Below are positions 52,453 to 61,209 of a DNA stretch of 64,000 nt, piece by piece. This stretch comes from Salininema proteolyticum (GTDB lineage: Bacteria; Actinomycetota; Actinomycetes; Mycobacteriales; Micromonosporaceae): positions 3,348,001-3,412,000 of the forward strand of contig NZ_JBHUNX010000001.1 in NCBI RefSeq assembly GCF_042685645.1. The letters are read 5' to 3'. Numbering within the stretch: position 1 is the stretch's first letter; every line of letters begins with the position of its first letter. The notes below the pieces were generated by a model. The model made no database searches, was not told the DNA's origin, and saw nothing but the letters and a program-made list of their open reading frames with translations. A program made the position numbers and the translations under genes.

Positions 52453-53571
52453 ATGAGCACCGCACACACCGAACGCGTCCAGTCGCTGTTGCGCCGCCCG
52501 CTGTCGGTCGGAAGCCTCGAGCTCCCCAATCGCTTCGTCATGGCCCCCATGACGAGGGACTTCTCCCCCGAGGGCGTTCCCGGGGAGGACGTGGCGGCCT
52601 ACTACGCCCGCCGCGCCGCCAACGACGTCGGCCTCCTCATCACCGAGGGGACCTACGTGGGGCACCCCACGGCCTCCGAGCGCTCCACCGTCCCGCGCTT
52701 TCACGGCACCGAGCCGCTGGAGGGGTGGAAGAAGGTGGTGGACGCGGTCCACGCCCAGGGCGGCAGGATCGCGCCGCAGCTGTGGCACGTCGGCATGTTC
52801 CGCGAACCAGGGCAGCCCCCTTACCCCGACGCCCCGCCGGTGGGCCCCTCGGGCCTGCGGATCGACGGGTCGAAGGGCGGGGAGTCCCTGAGCGCCTCGG
52901 ACATCGAGGAGATCGTCGCCTCGTTCGCCGAGGGCGCCGCCGCGGCCGAGCGGATCGGCTTCGACGCCGTCGAGATCCACGGCGCCCACGGCTACCTCAT
53001 CGACCAGTTCCTCTGGTCGCGGACCAATAGGCGGACCGACGAGTACGGGGGCGACATCGCCTCCCGCGTCCGCTTCGCCGCCGAGGTCGTCGAGGCCGTC
53101 CGCGAGTCCGTCTCGGCTGACTTCCCCGTGCTGTTCCGCTTCTCCCAGTGGAAGATCATGGAGTTCGGCGCGAAGATCGCCGAGACGCCCGACGAGCTGG
53201 CCGCGATCCTGGAGCCCCTCTCGGAGGCGGGGGTGGACGTCTTCCACGCCTCGACCCGGCGGTTCTGGGAGAGCGAGTTCGAGGGCTCGGACCTCAACCT
53301 CGCCGGCTGGACTCGCAAGGTGACGGGCAAGCCCGCCATCACCGTCGGCTCGGTCGGGCTCGACAAGTGGCTGTGGGAGTCCAACACCGGCCACACCGCC
53401 CGGGTCGAGAACCTCGACGGGCTCCTTGACCGCTTGGAGCGCGACGAGTTCGACCTCGTGGCCGTGGGCCGGTCGCTGCTCGGAGACCCCGAGTGGGCCG
53501 CCAAGGTCCTGTCCGGGCGCTTCGACGAGCTGAACGAGTACCCGCCCACCGCACCGGGAACGCTTTACTGA
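52453..53571 (+). CDS. Old Yellow Enzyme-type NADH:flavin oxidoreductase
   Basis: A 372-residue FMN enzyme of the OYE family: NRFVMAPMTRDF near the N terminus, substrate His pair in EIHGAHGYLIDQFL (near 176-190) and a phosphate-binding GSVGLD ... VAVGRSLLGDP. It reduces activated C=C bonds. It is the last gene of the island; a strong terminator follows. Confidence 0.92.
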   Translation: MSTAHTERVQSLLRRPLSVGSLELPNRFVMAPMTRDFSPEGVPGEDVAAYYARRAANDVGLLITEGTYVGHPTASERSTVPRFHGTEPLEGWKKVVDAVHAQGGRIAPQLWHVGMFREPGQPPYPDAPPVGPSGLRIDGSKGGESLSASDIEEIVASFAEGAAAAERIGFDAVEIHGAHGYLIDQFLWSRTNRRTDEYGGDIASRVRFAAEVVEAVRESVSADFPVLFRFSQWKIMEFGAKIAETPDELAAILEPLSEAGVDVFHASTRRFWESEFEGSDLNLAGWTRKVTGKPAITVGSVGLDKWLWESNTGHTARVENLDGLLDRLERDEFDLVAVGRSLLGDPEWAAKVLSGRFDELNEYPPTAPGTLY

Positions 53572-53588
53572 GAGGACCGCGACAGGGG

Positions 53589-53622
53589 AAGGCCGTGCGG
53601 ATATTCCACTCCGCACGGCCTT
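53589..53622 (+). terminator. Terminator closing the redox island
   Basis: Perfect 13-bp arms AAGGCCGTGCGGA (53589-53601) and TCCGCACGGCCTT (53610-53622) with an 8-nt loop; also placed to serve the convergent gene. Confidence 0.85.
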
Positions 53623-53643
53623 GTCCGCGCCCAACGGCAACCG

Positions 53644-55251
53644 CTATTCGGCCTGTCGTTCCCACACGTTTCCGTCCGCGTCGGTGAACTGGTCGCCAGG
53701 TTCTGGCGTCGGGTTCGCGGAGCCGGCATCGACGCTCAGCGAGAACGTGAAACCCTCAGTGATGGAGTCGTCCAGGTAGGAGTACTTCTGGAAGTCCGAG
53801 GACAGCGACCATTCCGTGTCCGATGAGTCAGATGACAGCTCAAGCGGTCCGAAGAAGTCGTAGGCGCCGTCAGCTACATAGCGGGCCGCACCACGTTCGT
53901 CCACCAGCAGAGACGGAGCGAACGGGCTGCCGTTCTGCATCTTCCACCGGCCTTCCATGTAAGAGATACGCTTGTCAGTCGCGAAGATCGCCAGGGCGTT
54001 GGCGACAGGGCGTTCACCAAGCGGATCGGATGGATTGTTGCGTGTTTTGATCGTGCCGTCGTCCTCAGCCGTCCCCATCATCGAGGACCCGCCACCATCA
54101 AGGTTGAGAGCGTCCACAGCTCCAATCTCGATCATCAGCTCGGACAATCCGGCAAGTGACAGGCCATCGCGGTCGCAACCAACGCTGATCTTCTGGCAGT
54201 CCCCAACGGTCACCATGTAGAGGACGTTGCCTCCAGCGTTGTAGCCAACCGCCGTGCGAATGGCTGGATCGTCGTTGGGGATTCCATCGATGATGGCCCC
54301 GTCACGAACAATCGGCATACCACCTAGCGCTGTGTCCAGATCGCCAGCAGGTGAGGTCAACGACCAGTCAGCAGTCACAGAATCGCCAGGATTGAGATCC
54401 CGCAGCCAGTCAGCTGCAGCGCCACGCCCGAAAAGGACGTACTCGTTCTCCCCAATTGGCCTGTAATGCTCGAATGGAGTGTTTTCACCAGGCACTGTGT
54501 CAGGAAATAGGTCGTCAATATCGACGACTTTGCCATTGCGAATAAGAACGTCAGTAATGTTCTCACTGCATGGCGCGTGCCGGTCATTACTGTCGCCACA
54601 CGCCGCTCGTAGACGTTCGGCTGAACCCCAGTCGGCGTCGAAGTAGCCCATGCCGTTGCCTCGCAGGCCGTACTGATTAACTCCCTCAAGGGGGAAGGTT
54701 CCGTCTTCTCGGCTGACTTCCCCTTCTACGTTCATCTCTGTCATCACAGGTTCTCCGTCGCGGAACCCGAGCACACTCTCATTCGGGGAGCCGCCCGGTC
54801 GTGGAGGTCCCATGCGCTGGGCGCCGGGCACGGCACCCTTTTCGTATGTTCGCCCAGTATATGCAGGGAAGAGTTCCGCGTTGTCGGTGACCATGGGGCC
54901 GACAGGCGCATTGGTATAGGTGTCCCACCCATCCTCACTATTGTTGAAAAAGTCCCCGTTGACTACGGTAGTTGCGTTGGCGGCTTCGGCCATCGTGGAT
55001 GGCTTTTCGGCATCCGCGATGGCGTCCGGGACGAGAACATCGGCGGTGATGTGGTCTTCGGCGATGCTGACGGACAACTGGTGAACCGGTTGGCCTTCGT
55101 AGGTATAGGCCTCGTAGATGACGCCGGGAGCGACTTCTTCCGTCGTCTTTGCAGTGATCGCAGTCCCGCTGGCAGGGACGGCGATGATGGACAGCGTCGC
55201 CGCGAGGACGCCTGTGGCGAACGCAGCGACGTGGCGATGTTTCTGACGCAC
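53644..55251 (-). CDS. Secreted phosphodiester glycosidase-like protein
   Basis: A 535-residue secreted protein, signal 1-30. The NAGPA/phosphodiester-glycosidase domain (about 85-430) ends with ALNLDGGGSSMMG, its diagnostic motif, and has TALGGMPIVRDG before it. Relatives remove sugar phosphodiester caps from exopolysaccharides or teichoic-acid-like polymers. The final ~100 residues are an extra domain. GTG start with AAGGA 7 nt upstream. Codon use is less GC-rich than its neighbours, suggesting transfer. Confidence 0.87.
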   Translation of the reverse strand: MRQKHRHVAAFATGVLAATLSIIAVPASGTAITAKTTEEVAPGVIYEAYTYEGQPVHQLSVSIAEDHITADVLVPDAIADAEKPSTMAEAANATTVVNGDFFNNSEDGWDTYTNAPVGPMVTDNAELFPAYTGRTYEKGAVPGAQRMGPPRPGGSPNESVLGFRDGEPVMTEMNVEGEVSREDGTFPLEGVNQYGLRGNGMGYFDADWGSAERLRAACGDSNDRHAPCSENITDVLIRNGKVVDIDDLFPDTVPGENTPFEHYRPIGENEYVLFGRGAAADWLRDLNPGDSVTADWSLTSPAGDLDTALGGMPIVRDGAIIDGIPNDDPAIRTAVGYNAGGNVLYMVTVGDCQKISVGCDRDGLSLAGLSELMIEIGAVDALNLDGGGSSMMGTAEDDGTIKTRNNPSDPLGERPVANALAIFATDKRISYMEGRWKMQNGSPFAPSLLVDERGAARYVADGAYDFFGPLELSSDSSDTEWSLSSDFQKYSYLDDSITEGFTFSLSVDAGSANPTPEPGDQFTDADGNVWERQAE

Positions 55252-55319
55252 CGTGATTCCTTTCGGTTCAGGGTCACTACAGAACGGTATGGGGCGAAAT
55301 CATGTGTACGTCATGTGAA

Positions 55320-55640
55320 GGTCATTTCGGCTGTTCATGGTGACCGAATCCGAAGGCGATCCGAGCGGGTGGACGTCGGTGAGGACTTCTTGTCGTTGGT
55401 AGGCGAGTCGGAGCGTGCGGGCGGCGTACTCGGCGTCGCAGCCGTGGCTCTCGATCGATTTGGGACGGTGGGAATGTCGTCCTTGTGTCCAAGCATGTGG
55501 TCCGGTTTGCCGTCCAGATAGCTCGGCGGGAAGCCTACCGGTTCCGCATCCGATGTCGATGGCGGTTCCTGGGGGTGAAGAGAGCAACTGCCTCCACTCT
55601 GACCGGATTGCGATGATTTCGTTGCACAGGAGTAATAAAG
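55320..55640 (-). pseudogene. Class I methyltransferase remnant
   Basis: Minus-strand translation shows SEWRQLLSSPPGTAIDIGCG then TGRLPAELSG, the SAM-binding motif I of class I methyltransferases. Downstream sequence loses frame and ends near 55320; no start or second half is found. It lies in the gap upstream of the 53644 gene. Confidence 0.45.
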
Positions 55641-55659
55641 CCCAATTTACAGTTGAGTG

Positions 55660-57732
55660 ATGTCCCGAGAACCCCTGAATCCCCACGATGAGAACCCCGA
55701 AGAACCGAAGAGAGAGGACGACGCCGCCGGCGATCCCCCGCCAGCGGAGCCCTCGGAAGGCATCGGCGGCGAACCCGCGTCGGCGCCCCGCATGGAAGGG
55801 CCCGAGGGCGAAGCCCCCGCGGCGGAGCCGGTCCCCGATAGTGGCGAAGCGACACCGGAGACTCCGACACCCGCCCCCATCGAAGGCCCACCAGCGGAAA
55901 CACCCGCTCAATCCCCCGTCGTCGACGCCCCGCCGACGGCACCGCCGGGAGTGACCGTCACTCCCCTGCGGGGAGAGGCGCCGCCTCCCGTCCCCGCGAA
56001 ACGCAAGAACACCGCGGCCATCGCGATCCTCGCGACCGTCGGCGCGATAGTGCTCGGAGGCGGAGGATACGTCCTGTGGGACAAGGTCCTCAACGTCTTC
56101 GACCCCGCCGACCGGCTCCCTGCCGACACCGCCGCCTACATCGGATTCGACCCCGCCGCCGACGAGGAGCAGGCCAAGAGGCTGCTGTCGCACATGGAGA
56201 GCGTGGACGAGACCTCCAAGGGCGAAGCCGGACTGGCCGAAGGCTTTCTGGAGAACTTCGGCCTCCAGTTCGACGCCGAGGAGGAAGTACTCCCGTGGCT
56301 CGGCCACAGCCACGCCTCCGCGATGTGGGAGTACGAGGACGACATGTACGAGGTCGCCGTCCTGGAGACCACCGACGCGGAGGCCTCGGACCAGGTGCTC
56401 GCCGAGGAAGTAGAGGACGGTTACCGGTCGCCGCAGGACCTCTCCTACTCCGCCGACGGGAACTCGGTGGTGATCGTCCAGGGCGAGGCGAACGTCGGCG
56501 ACGCCGAGGCGGCCCTGGAGGCGCTCGAGAAGGCCGCCGAGGAGAGCCCCCTGGCCGATGACGGCGCTTTCGCGGACGCTGTCGAGAAGTATGACGGCTC
56601 CGTCCTGTTCGGGCAGGTCCACGCCGAGAGGATCGCGTCCGCCGTTCCCGACTTCGAGGAGATGGAGGACTCCTTCAAGGGAACCCTGACCTTCGGCGTG
56701 ACGGCGACGGCCGACGGCCTCGACATCCGTGCCGACCAGACCGGGGCCGACCCCGCGATCGACGTCGACGGCGACGTCATGGAGGCGCTCTCCGAGCTGC
56801 CCTCGACCGGACTGGCCGCCTCGATCTCCCTCCCCGAAGGGCTCGCGGACGCGGCGAGCGACGCGGCCTCCGAGCAGATCGACACGATGGAAGAGGGCGA
56901 AGAGATCGCCGTGGGGCCCCAGTACTTCGAGCTCTGCGTAGACGAGCCTGCCACTGAAGCGGACCTCGAACGCTTCTCGGACCTCAACCTCAAGTTCTTC
57001 AACGACAGGGAACTCCCGCCTGAGGAAGAGCAGGAGTACAACGACCTCATGCACCAGTACGTCAACTGCGGCACCACCGTGGCCACCGAGGACCTCGACG
57101 AGATCTTCGTGCCCTGCACCGGCGAAGCGCTCGACGTCGCCGAGTACAACCGGTTCACCGACCTGTACTGGTCCGACTTCGAGAATCTGACCTCCGCGGA
57201 AGAAGACGAGATCGACCGCCTTTGGACCGACTACGTCACCTGCGGCGTCGTCGGCGACGACGCCACGTCCCTCGACAAGGCCGAGCTGAAGGAGCGCATG
57301 GAGGAGGGCATGTCCCACTTCGAGGGCGGCCGCCTCGACTTCGCCTACGGCTACGCCGAGGAGCAGGCCGACACCTTCTTCGCCCGCCTGCAGGTCCTGG
57401 ACGGAGAGGGCCTCCTCGGGTTCCTGTCCGACCTCCTCGGCGAGGAACTGCCCGACACCGACTCCCTCACACTCGACAGGACCGAGCTGTCCTACGACGG
57501 CGGCGAGGGCACCGCCACCATGTCCACCGTCGGGGAGCCGGACCGCACCCTCGCCGACAACGAGGCCTTCGCCTCCTTCGCCGAGGCCGTGGACTTCGAG
57601 GCCGGAGCCGCCGCCTGGATCAACTCCGACCTGCTCGACACCGACGTCGACACCAAGGTCACCGTCGGCCTCGCCGCGGCTTCCGAAGAAGGAGAGGGGA
57701 AACTGTTCATCCGCGTGAACATCGGCGGGTGA
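55660..57732 (+). CDS. DUF3352-type membrane-anchored protein with inserted Cys repeats
   Basis: A 690-residue protein: a Pro/Glu-rich cytoplasmic tail (1-115), one membrane segment (about 118-137) and a large acidic extracellular domain like actinobacterial DUF3352 proteins. Between about residues 421 and 529 it carries two ~50-residue copies of a helical module, each opening with a Cys (FELC, FVPC) and ending with a Cys (VNCG, VTCG). TACAGT just upstream of ATG 55660 suggests a leaderless message. Function unknown; a surface role is likely. Confidence 0.78.
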   Translation: MSREPLNPHDENPEEPKREDDAAGDPPPAEPSEGIGGEPASAPRMEGPEGEAPAAEPVPDSGEATPETPTPAPIEGPPAETPAQSPVVDAPPTAPPGVTVTPLRGEAPPPVPAKRKNTAAIAILATVGAIVLGGGGYVLWDKVLNVFDPADRLPADTAAYIGFDPAADEEQAKRLLSHMESVDETSKGEAGLAEGFLENFGLQFDAEEEVLPWLGHSHASAMWEYEDDMYEVAVLETTDAEASDQVLAEEVEDGYRSPQDLSYSADGNSVVIVQGEANVGDAEAALEALEKAAEESPLADDGAFADAVEKYDGSVLFGQVHAERIASAVPDFEEMEDSFKGTLTFGVTATADGLDIRADQTGADPAIDVDGDVMEALSELPSTGLAASISLPEGLADAASDAASEQIDTMEEGEEIAVGPQYFELCVDEPATEADLERFSDLNLKFFNDRELPPEEEQEYNDLMHQYVNCGTTVATEDLDEIFVPCTGEALDVAEYNRFTDLYWSDFENLTSAEEDEIDRLWTDYVTCGVVGDDATSLDKAELKERMEEGMSHFEGGRLDFAYGYAEEQADTFFARLQVLDGEGLLGFLSDLLGEELPDTDSLTLDRTELSYDGGEGTATMSTVGEPDRTLADNEAFASFAEAVDFEAGAAAWINSDLLDTDVDTKVTVGLAAASEEGEGKLFIRVNIGG

Positions 57733-57789
57733 TCCCACCGTTTTAACAATCCAGAAATCAATTCCCATGGATTTCACAAGCCTGAAACA

Positions 57790-57912
57790 AACGGCGACAA
57801 AGCCGTAATACCGGTGCCGCGCCGGTGAAACACCGGAACCCCACACTGGTGAGCACTCCGGTAGGTAGGAGTCCAGACGAAGGGGCCCGTCCTCGGCGAG
57901 GGCGGGCCCCTT
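57790..57912 (+). ncRNA. Cobalamin-riboswitch-like leader with terminator
   Basis: CCGGTG-aaa-CACCGG (57822-57836), then ACTGGTGAG (57846-57853 region) and GGAGTCCAGACGA (57868-57880), match the order of the B12-box hairpin, CACTGGTGAG-like segment and closing AGTCCAGAC block of actinobacterial cobalamin riboswitches. The upstream arms are shorter than in the classic form. A terminator hairpin (57880-57912) follows. Confidence 0.45.
57880..57912 (+). terminator. Terminator hairpin in the amt leader
   Basis: Arms AAGGGGCCCG (57880-57889) and CGGGCCCCTT (57903-57912) enclose CCTC-ggc-GAGG. It can end transcription before the ammonium transporter gene, or simply terminate the upstream 55660 gene. 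Confidence 0.75.
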
Positions 57913-58053
57913 CGCACCGAACCTGGCAGCGCCGCCAGAGACACGTTCAGCAGAGCCGCCGGCGCCTTGCCCGGAGGCGGTAGAGCGGTCGCCCGACCCA
58001 CCGCGCCGGAGCGGACTCACGCCCGCAAACCACCGGAAGGAGGCGGCTCGCCC

Positions 58054-59364
58054 GTGAACTCCATCGACACCGGATCGAACGCCTGGATCCTCATCTCCGC
58101 CGCCCTGGTCCTGCTCATGACCCCGGGCCTCGCCCTGTTCTACGGCGGTCTCACCCGCGCCACCAGCGTCGTCAACATGATGATGAAATGCCTGGCGGCC
58201 ATGGGAATCGTGACCGTCGCCTGGACCCTCGTGGGATCGTCCATGTCCGCTGGGGAGGGCGGCTCCCTCTTCGGAAGCCTCACCTCCGACTTCGGCCTGC
58301 GCACCGTCATGGGGCTCGGCGCCGACGAGGCCGGCGTCTCCGACGGAGCCATGACCTCCTTCTCCATGATGTTCGCGATCATCACCGTCGCCCTCATCGC
58401 CGGGGCCGTCGCCGACCGCATGAAGTTCGGCGCCTGGATCCTGTTCACCGCCGTCTGGTCCGTCCTCGTCTACTTCCCCGTCGCCTACTGGGTCTGGGGC
58501 GGGGGCTTCCTCCACCAGTGGGGCGTCCTCGACTTCGCCGGCGGCGCCGCCGTCCACGTCAACGCCGGAGCCGCGGCCCTCGCGCTCGCCCTCGTGGTCG
58601 GCCGCCGCATCGGCTGGCGGGAGAAGGACTCCGACTTCGCGCCGCACAACCTGCCCATGGTCATGCTCGGCACCGGACTGCTGTGGTTCGGCTGGTTCGG
58701 CTTCAACGCCGGCTCCGCGTTCGCCTCCGACGCCATCGCCGGGCTTGCCATGACCACCACCCAGGTCGCCACCGCCGGGGCCGTCCTCGCCTGGCTGGCC
58801 GTGGACCGCCTGCGCGGCGTCAAGCCCTCCATCATCGGCGGCTGCTCCGGCGTCATCGCCGGGCTGGTCGCCATCACGCCCGCCGCCGGCTTCGTCAGCC
58901 CGCTGGGCGCGCTCGCCATCGGCGCCGTGGCCGGGGCGGTCTGCCCGCTCGCGGTCGGCTTGAAGGAGCGCTTCGGCTACGACGACTCGCTCGACGTCGT
59001 CGGACTGCACATGGTCGCCGGACTCTGGGGATCGATCGCCGTCGGTCTCTTCGCCGTCGAGTCGACCGCGGCGGGAGAGAACGGACTGTTCTACGGGGGC
59101 GGCTGGGGCCTGCTCGGCGTCCAGACCGGCGGCACGCTCGCCGTCGCCGCCTACTCCTTCATCGTCGCGGCCCTCATCGGCCTGGCGCTGAAGTACACCG
59201 TAGGCATCCGCGTCGGCGCCGACGAGGAGAAGGCCGGCATCGACTCCGCCGAGCACGGCGAGACCTCCTACGTCCTGCCCGTGGGCGCCCCGGAGCCGGA
59301 GCTGTCCCTGGCCGACGGGCAGAAGCCCGGCGAGGCCGCCGAGAGGGAGCCCGCGAAGGTCTGA
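58054..59364 (+). CDS. amt: Ammonium transporter (Amt)
   Basis: A 436-residue, 11-segment transporter. Family signs: SFSMMFAIITVALIAGAVAD, DFAGGAAVHVNAG (the conserved DFAGG-VH, with first pore His), and LHMVAGLWGSIAVG (second pore His) late in the chain. It carries ammonium across the membrane. GTG 58054 is chosen because it gives the standard N terminus; the AGGAGG lies 12 nt upstream. The 320-bp leader holds the riboswitch-like element. No glnK or glnD follows, which is unusual for amtB loci. Confidence 0.93.
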   Translation: MNSIDTGSNAWILISAALVLLMTPGLALFYGGLTRATSVVNMMMKCLAAMGIVTVAWTLVGSSMSAGEGGSLFGSLTSDFGLRTVMGLGADEAGVSDGAMTSFSMMFAIITVALIAGAVADRMKFGAWILFTAVWSVLVYFPVAYWVWGGGFLHQWGVLDFAGGAAVHVNAGAAALALALVVGRRIGWREKDSDFAPHNLPMVMLGTGLLWFGWFGFNAGSAFASDAIAGLAMTTTQVATAGAVLAWLAVDRLRGVKPSIIGGCSGVIAGLVAITPAAGFVSPLGALAIGAVAGAVCPLAVGLKERFGYDDSLDVVGLHMVAGLWGSIAVGLFAVESTAAGENGLFYGGGWGLLGVQTGGTLAVAAYSFIVAALIGLALKYTVGIRVGADEEKAGIDSAEHGETSYVLPVGAPEPELSLADGQKPGEAAEREPAKV

Positions 59365-59397
59365 CGGCACCGCCGGACCCCATCCTGCGAATCCACC

Positions 59398-59433
59398 GGG
59401 GAGCGAACGGAACAGGCGTTCCGATCGCTCCCC
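59398..59433 (+). terminator. Terminator after amt
   Basis: Arms GGGGAGCGA (59398-59406) and TCGCTCCCC (59425-59433) enclose a second stem CGGAAC/GTTCCG. Confidence 0.8.
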
Positions 59434-59568
59434 GTCGTTCGTCCACTACGGAGGGCCGATGAGATGTTACTCACCGGTCTCAGCGTTCCGCCGCGCGGCG
59501 GTGGGCCCCGCCGCCAGAATGGCCTCGCCCGGCTCTGACTGAGCACCGTTTCCACAGGTCGTCCATAT

Positions 59569-59589
59569 GTAACGCGTAACGTGCGTTAC
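59569..59589. promoter_or_regulatory. Palindrome upstream of NDH-2 gene
   Basis: GTAACGC (59569-59575) and GCGTTAC (59583-59589) form a perfect inverted repeat around GTAACGT, which itself repeats the half-site. It lies 79 bp upstream of the GTG at 59668 and is a candidate repressor site. Confidence 0.5.
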
Positions 59590-59667
59590 TGCGCACAGTC
59601 ACAGACGTGATGTACCTCCTTGCCCATTTCCTACACAGGGACACCTTCCATAGGCAGAATTGAACGA

Positions 59668-61053
59668 GTGAAACGTATAGTCGTGATAGGTGCCGGTCAC
59701 GTCGGTCTTTACGTTGCCGAACGATTGGGCAAAAAGTTTAAAAGCGAAATCAAAAAGGGTCACGTGGAGGTTATGGTCATCGACCGCAACCAGCACATGA
59801 CCTACCAACCGCTTCTCCCCGAAGCCGCCGCCGGGTCACTGTCGCCCCGTCACGCGATCATTCCACTGCGTTCCGTCCTGAAGAACTGCACCATCGTGAC
59901 CGCCGAGGTGGTCAACGTGCAGCACTCGGACAAGACGATCACCGTCCAGCCCGCGACTGGCCCGTCGCGCGAGATCGAATACGACGACATCGTTGTCGCC
60001 CCCGGTGCGGTCTCCCGCCCGCTGCCCGTCCCCGGGCTCGCGGAGAACGCCATCGGATTCAAGTCGATCGGCGAGGCCATCTGGCTGCGCTCCCACGTCC
60101 TCACCCGACTGGACGTCGCCGCCTCCACCGACGACCCGGACGTCCGCAAGGCCGCGCTCCGCTTCGTCACCGTCGGCGGCGGATTCGCCGGCTGCGAGGC
60201 CATGGCCGAGCTGCAGGACGCCGTCCACGCCATCATCAAGAAGCGCTACCCGGACCTCGACAAGAACGAGCTCGAGTGGTACCTCATCGAGGCCACCGGA
60301 CGCATCATGCCCGAGGTCGGCCCGCAGATGGGCGCCTACGCCGCCCGTCAGCTGACCAAGCGCGGCGTGGACATCCGCCTGGAGACGGTCATGAAGTCCT
60401 GCGAGAACGGCCACGTCGTCCTCGCCGACGGCGACGAGTTCGACTGCGACACGATCATCTGGACCGCCGGCGTCATGCCGACCCCGATGCTCAAGGACAC
60501 CGACCTCCCGCTGGGACCCAAGGGCCACGTCATCGGGAACACGCGCCTCCAGGTCGTCGAAGAGGACCCGGAGAACCCGAAGGAGAACTTCGGCAAGCCC
60601 GTCGAGGGCGCCTGGACCGCGGGAGACTGCGCCCAGATCCCCGACACGACGGACTTCCCGCTCCCGTACTGCACGCCTTCGGCGCAGCACGCGGTGCGGC
60701 AGGCCCCGATCCTGGCCGACAACATCTACGCCGCGTACCTGAACTCGGAGCTCAAGGCTTACGAGCACAAGTACATCGGCTCGGTGGCCGGGCTCGGACT
60801 CTACAAGGGCGTCGCGCACGTCTACGGCATGAAGGTCAAGGGCTTCATGGCGTGGATGATGCACCGCGGCTACCACCTGATGAAGGTCCCCGGGATCGGA
60901 CGCCGCTCCCGCATCCTCATCGACTGGCTCGTCACGTCGCTCTCCAGCCGCGAGATGGCCCAGCTGTCCGAGATCGAGGAGGGCCGCCGCCCGTTCGAGG
61001 CCATCGCGCAGGGCGAAAAGCCCTACCGAACGGTCAAGAGCGGCGACCAGTAG
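59668..61053 (+). CDS. ndh: Type II NADH dehydrogenase (NDH-2)
   Basis: A 461-residue FAD/NAD(P) oxidoreductase of the NDH-2 type: VIGAGHVGLYVAERL, TVGGGFAGCEAMAEL (NAD site, near 172-186) and WTAGDCAQIP (FAD site). The C terminus lacks a membrane helix and likely binds the bilayer by amphipathic residues. It passes electrons from NADH to menaquinone without proton pumping. The GTG has no ribosome site; the start may be leaderless. A palindrome upstream suggests regulation. Confidence 0.9.
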   Translation: MKRIVVIGAGHVGLYVAERLGKKFKSEIKKGHVEVMVIDRNQHMTYQPLLPEAAAGSLSPRHAIIPLRSVLKNCTIVTAEVVNVQHSDKTITVQPATGPSREIEYDDIVVAPGAVSRPLPVPGLAENAIGFKSIGEAIWLRSHVLTRLDVAASTDDPDVRKAALRFVTVGGGFAGCEAMAELQDAVHAIIKKRYPDLDKNELEWYLIEATGRIMPEVGPQMGAYAARQLTKRGVDIRLETVMKSCENGHVVLADGDEFDCDTIIWTAGVMPTPMLKDTDLPLGPKGHVIGNTRLQVVEEDPENPKENFGKPVEGAWTAGDCAQIPDTTDFPLPYCTPSAQHAVRQAPILADNIYAAYLNSELKAYEHKYIGSVAGLGLYKGVAHVYGMKVKGFMAWMMHRGYHLMKVPGIGRRSRILIDWLVTSLSSREMAQLSEIEEGRRPFEAIAQGEKPYRTVKSGDQ

Positions 61054-61147
61054 CATTCTCACACCCATTGTGAAGTGCGAAAACTCAAGTCCATGTAATC
61101 GGCGGCACAGAAGCGGGTCACGTTCCGCGACGAGTCGCTAATCTAGG

Positions 61148-61186
61148 AAGCACCATGGTGGCCTACCCCATGGTGCTTTCCTTTTT
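61148..61186 (+). terminator. Rho-independent terminator before mtrA
   Basis: Arms AAGCACCATGG (61148-61158) and CCATGGTGCTT (61168-61178) followed by TCCTTTTTT: a textbook stem and T run between ndh and mtrA. Confidence 0.9.
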
Positions 61187-61209
61187 TCACGAGGTGGAAG
61201 ACTAGTCGT

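Noticed and set aside
49668..52550. A 960-codon minus-strand open frame
   Set aside because: It is opposite two well-supported genes (monooxygenase and MFS exporter) and has no recognisable domain.
53644..55251. Possible pseudogene because of odd codon use
   Set aside because: The frame is intact from signal peptide to the end and keeps the diagnostic ALNLDGGGSS motif; transfer explains the codon use better.
55300..59370. A 1356-codon open frame on the minus strand
   Set aside because: It is antisense to the DUF3352-type and amt genes and has the Gly/Val/Asp/Arg-rich composition of GC-rich shadow frames. Only its last part, near 55320-55640, holds a real remnant.
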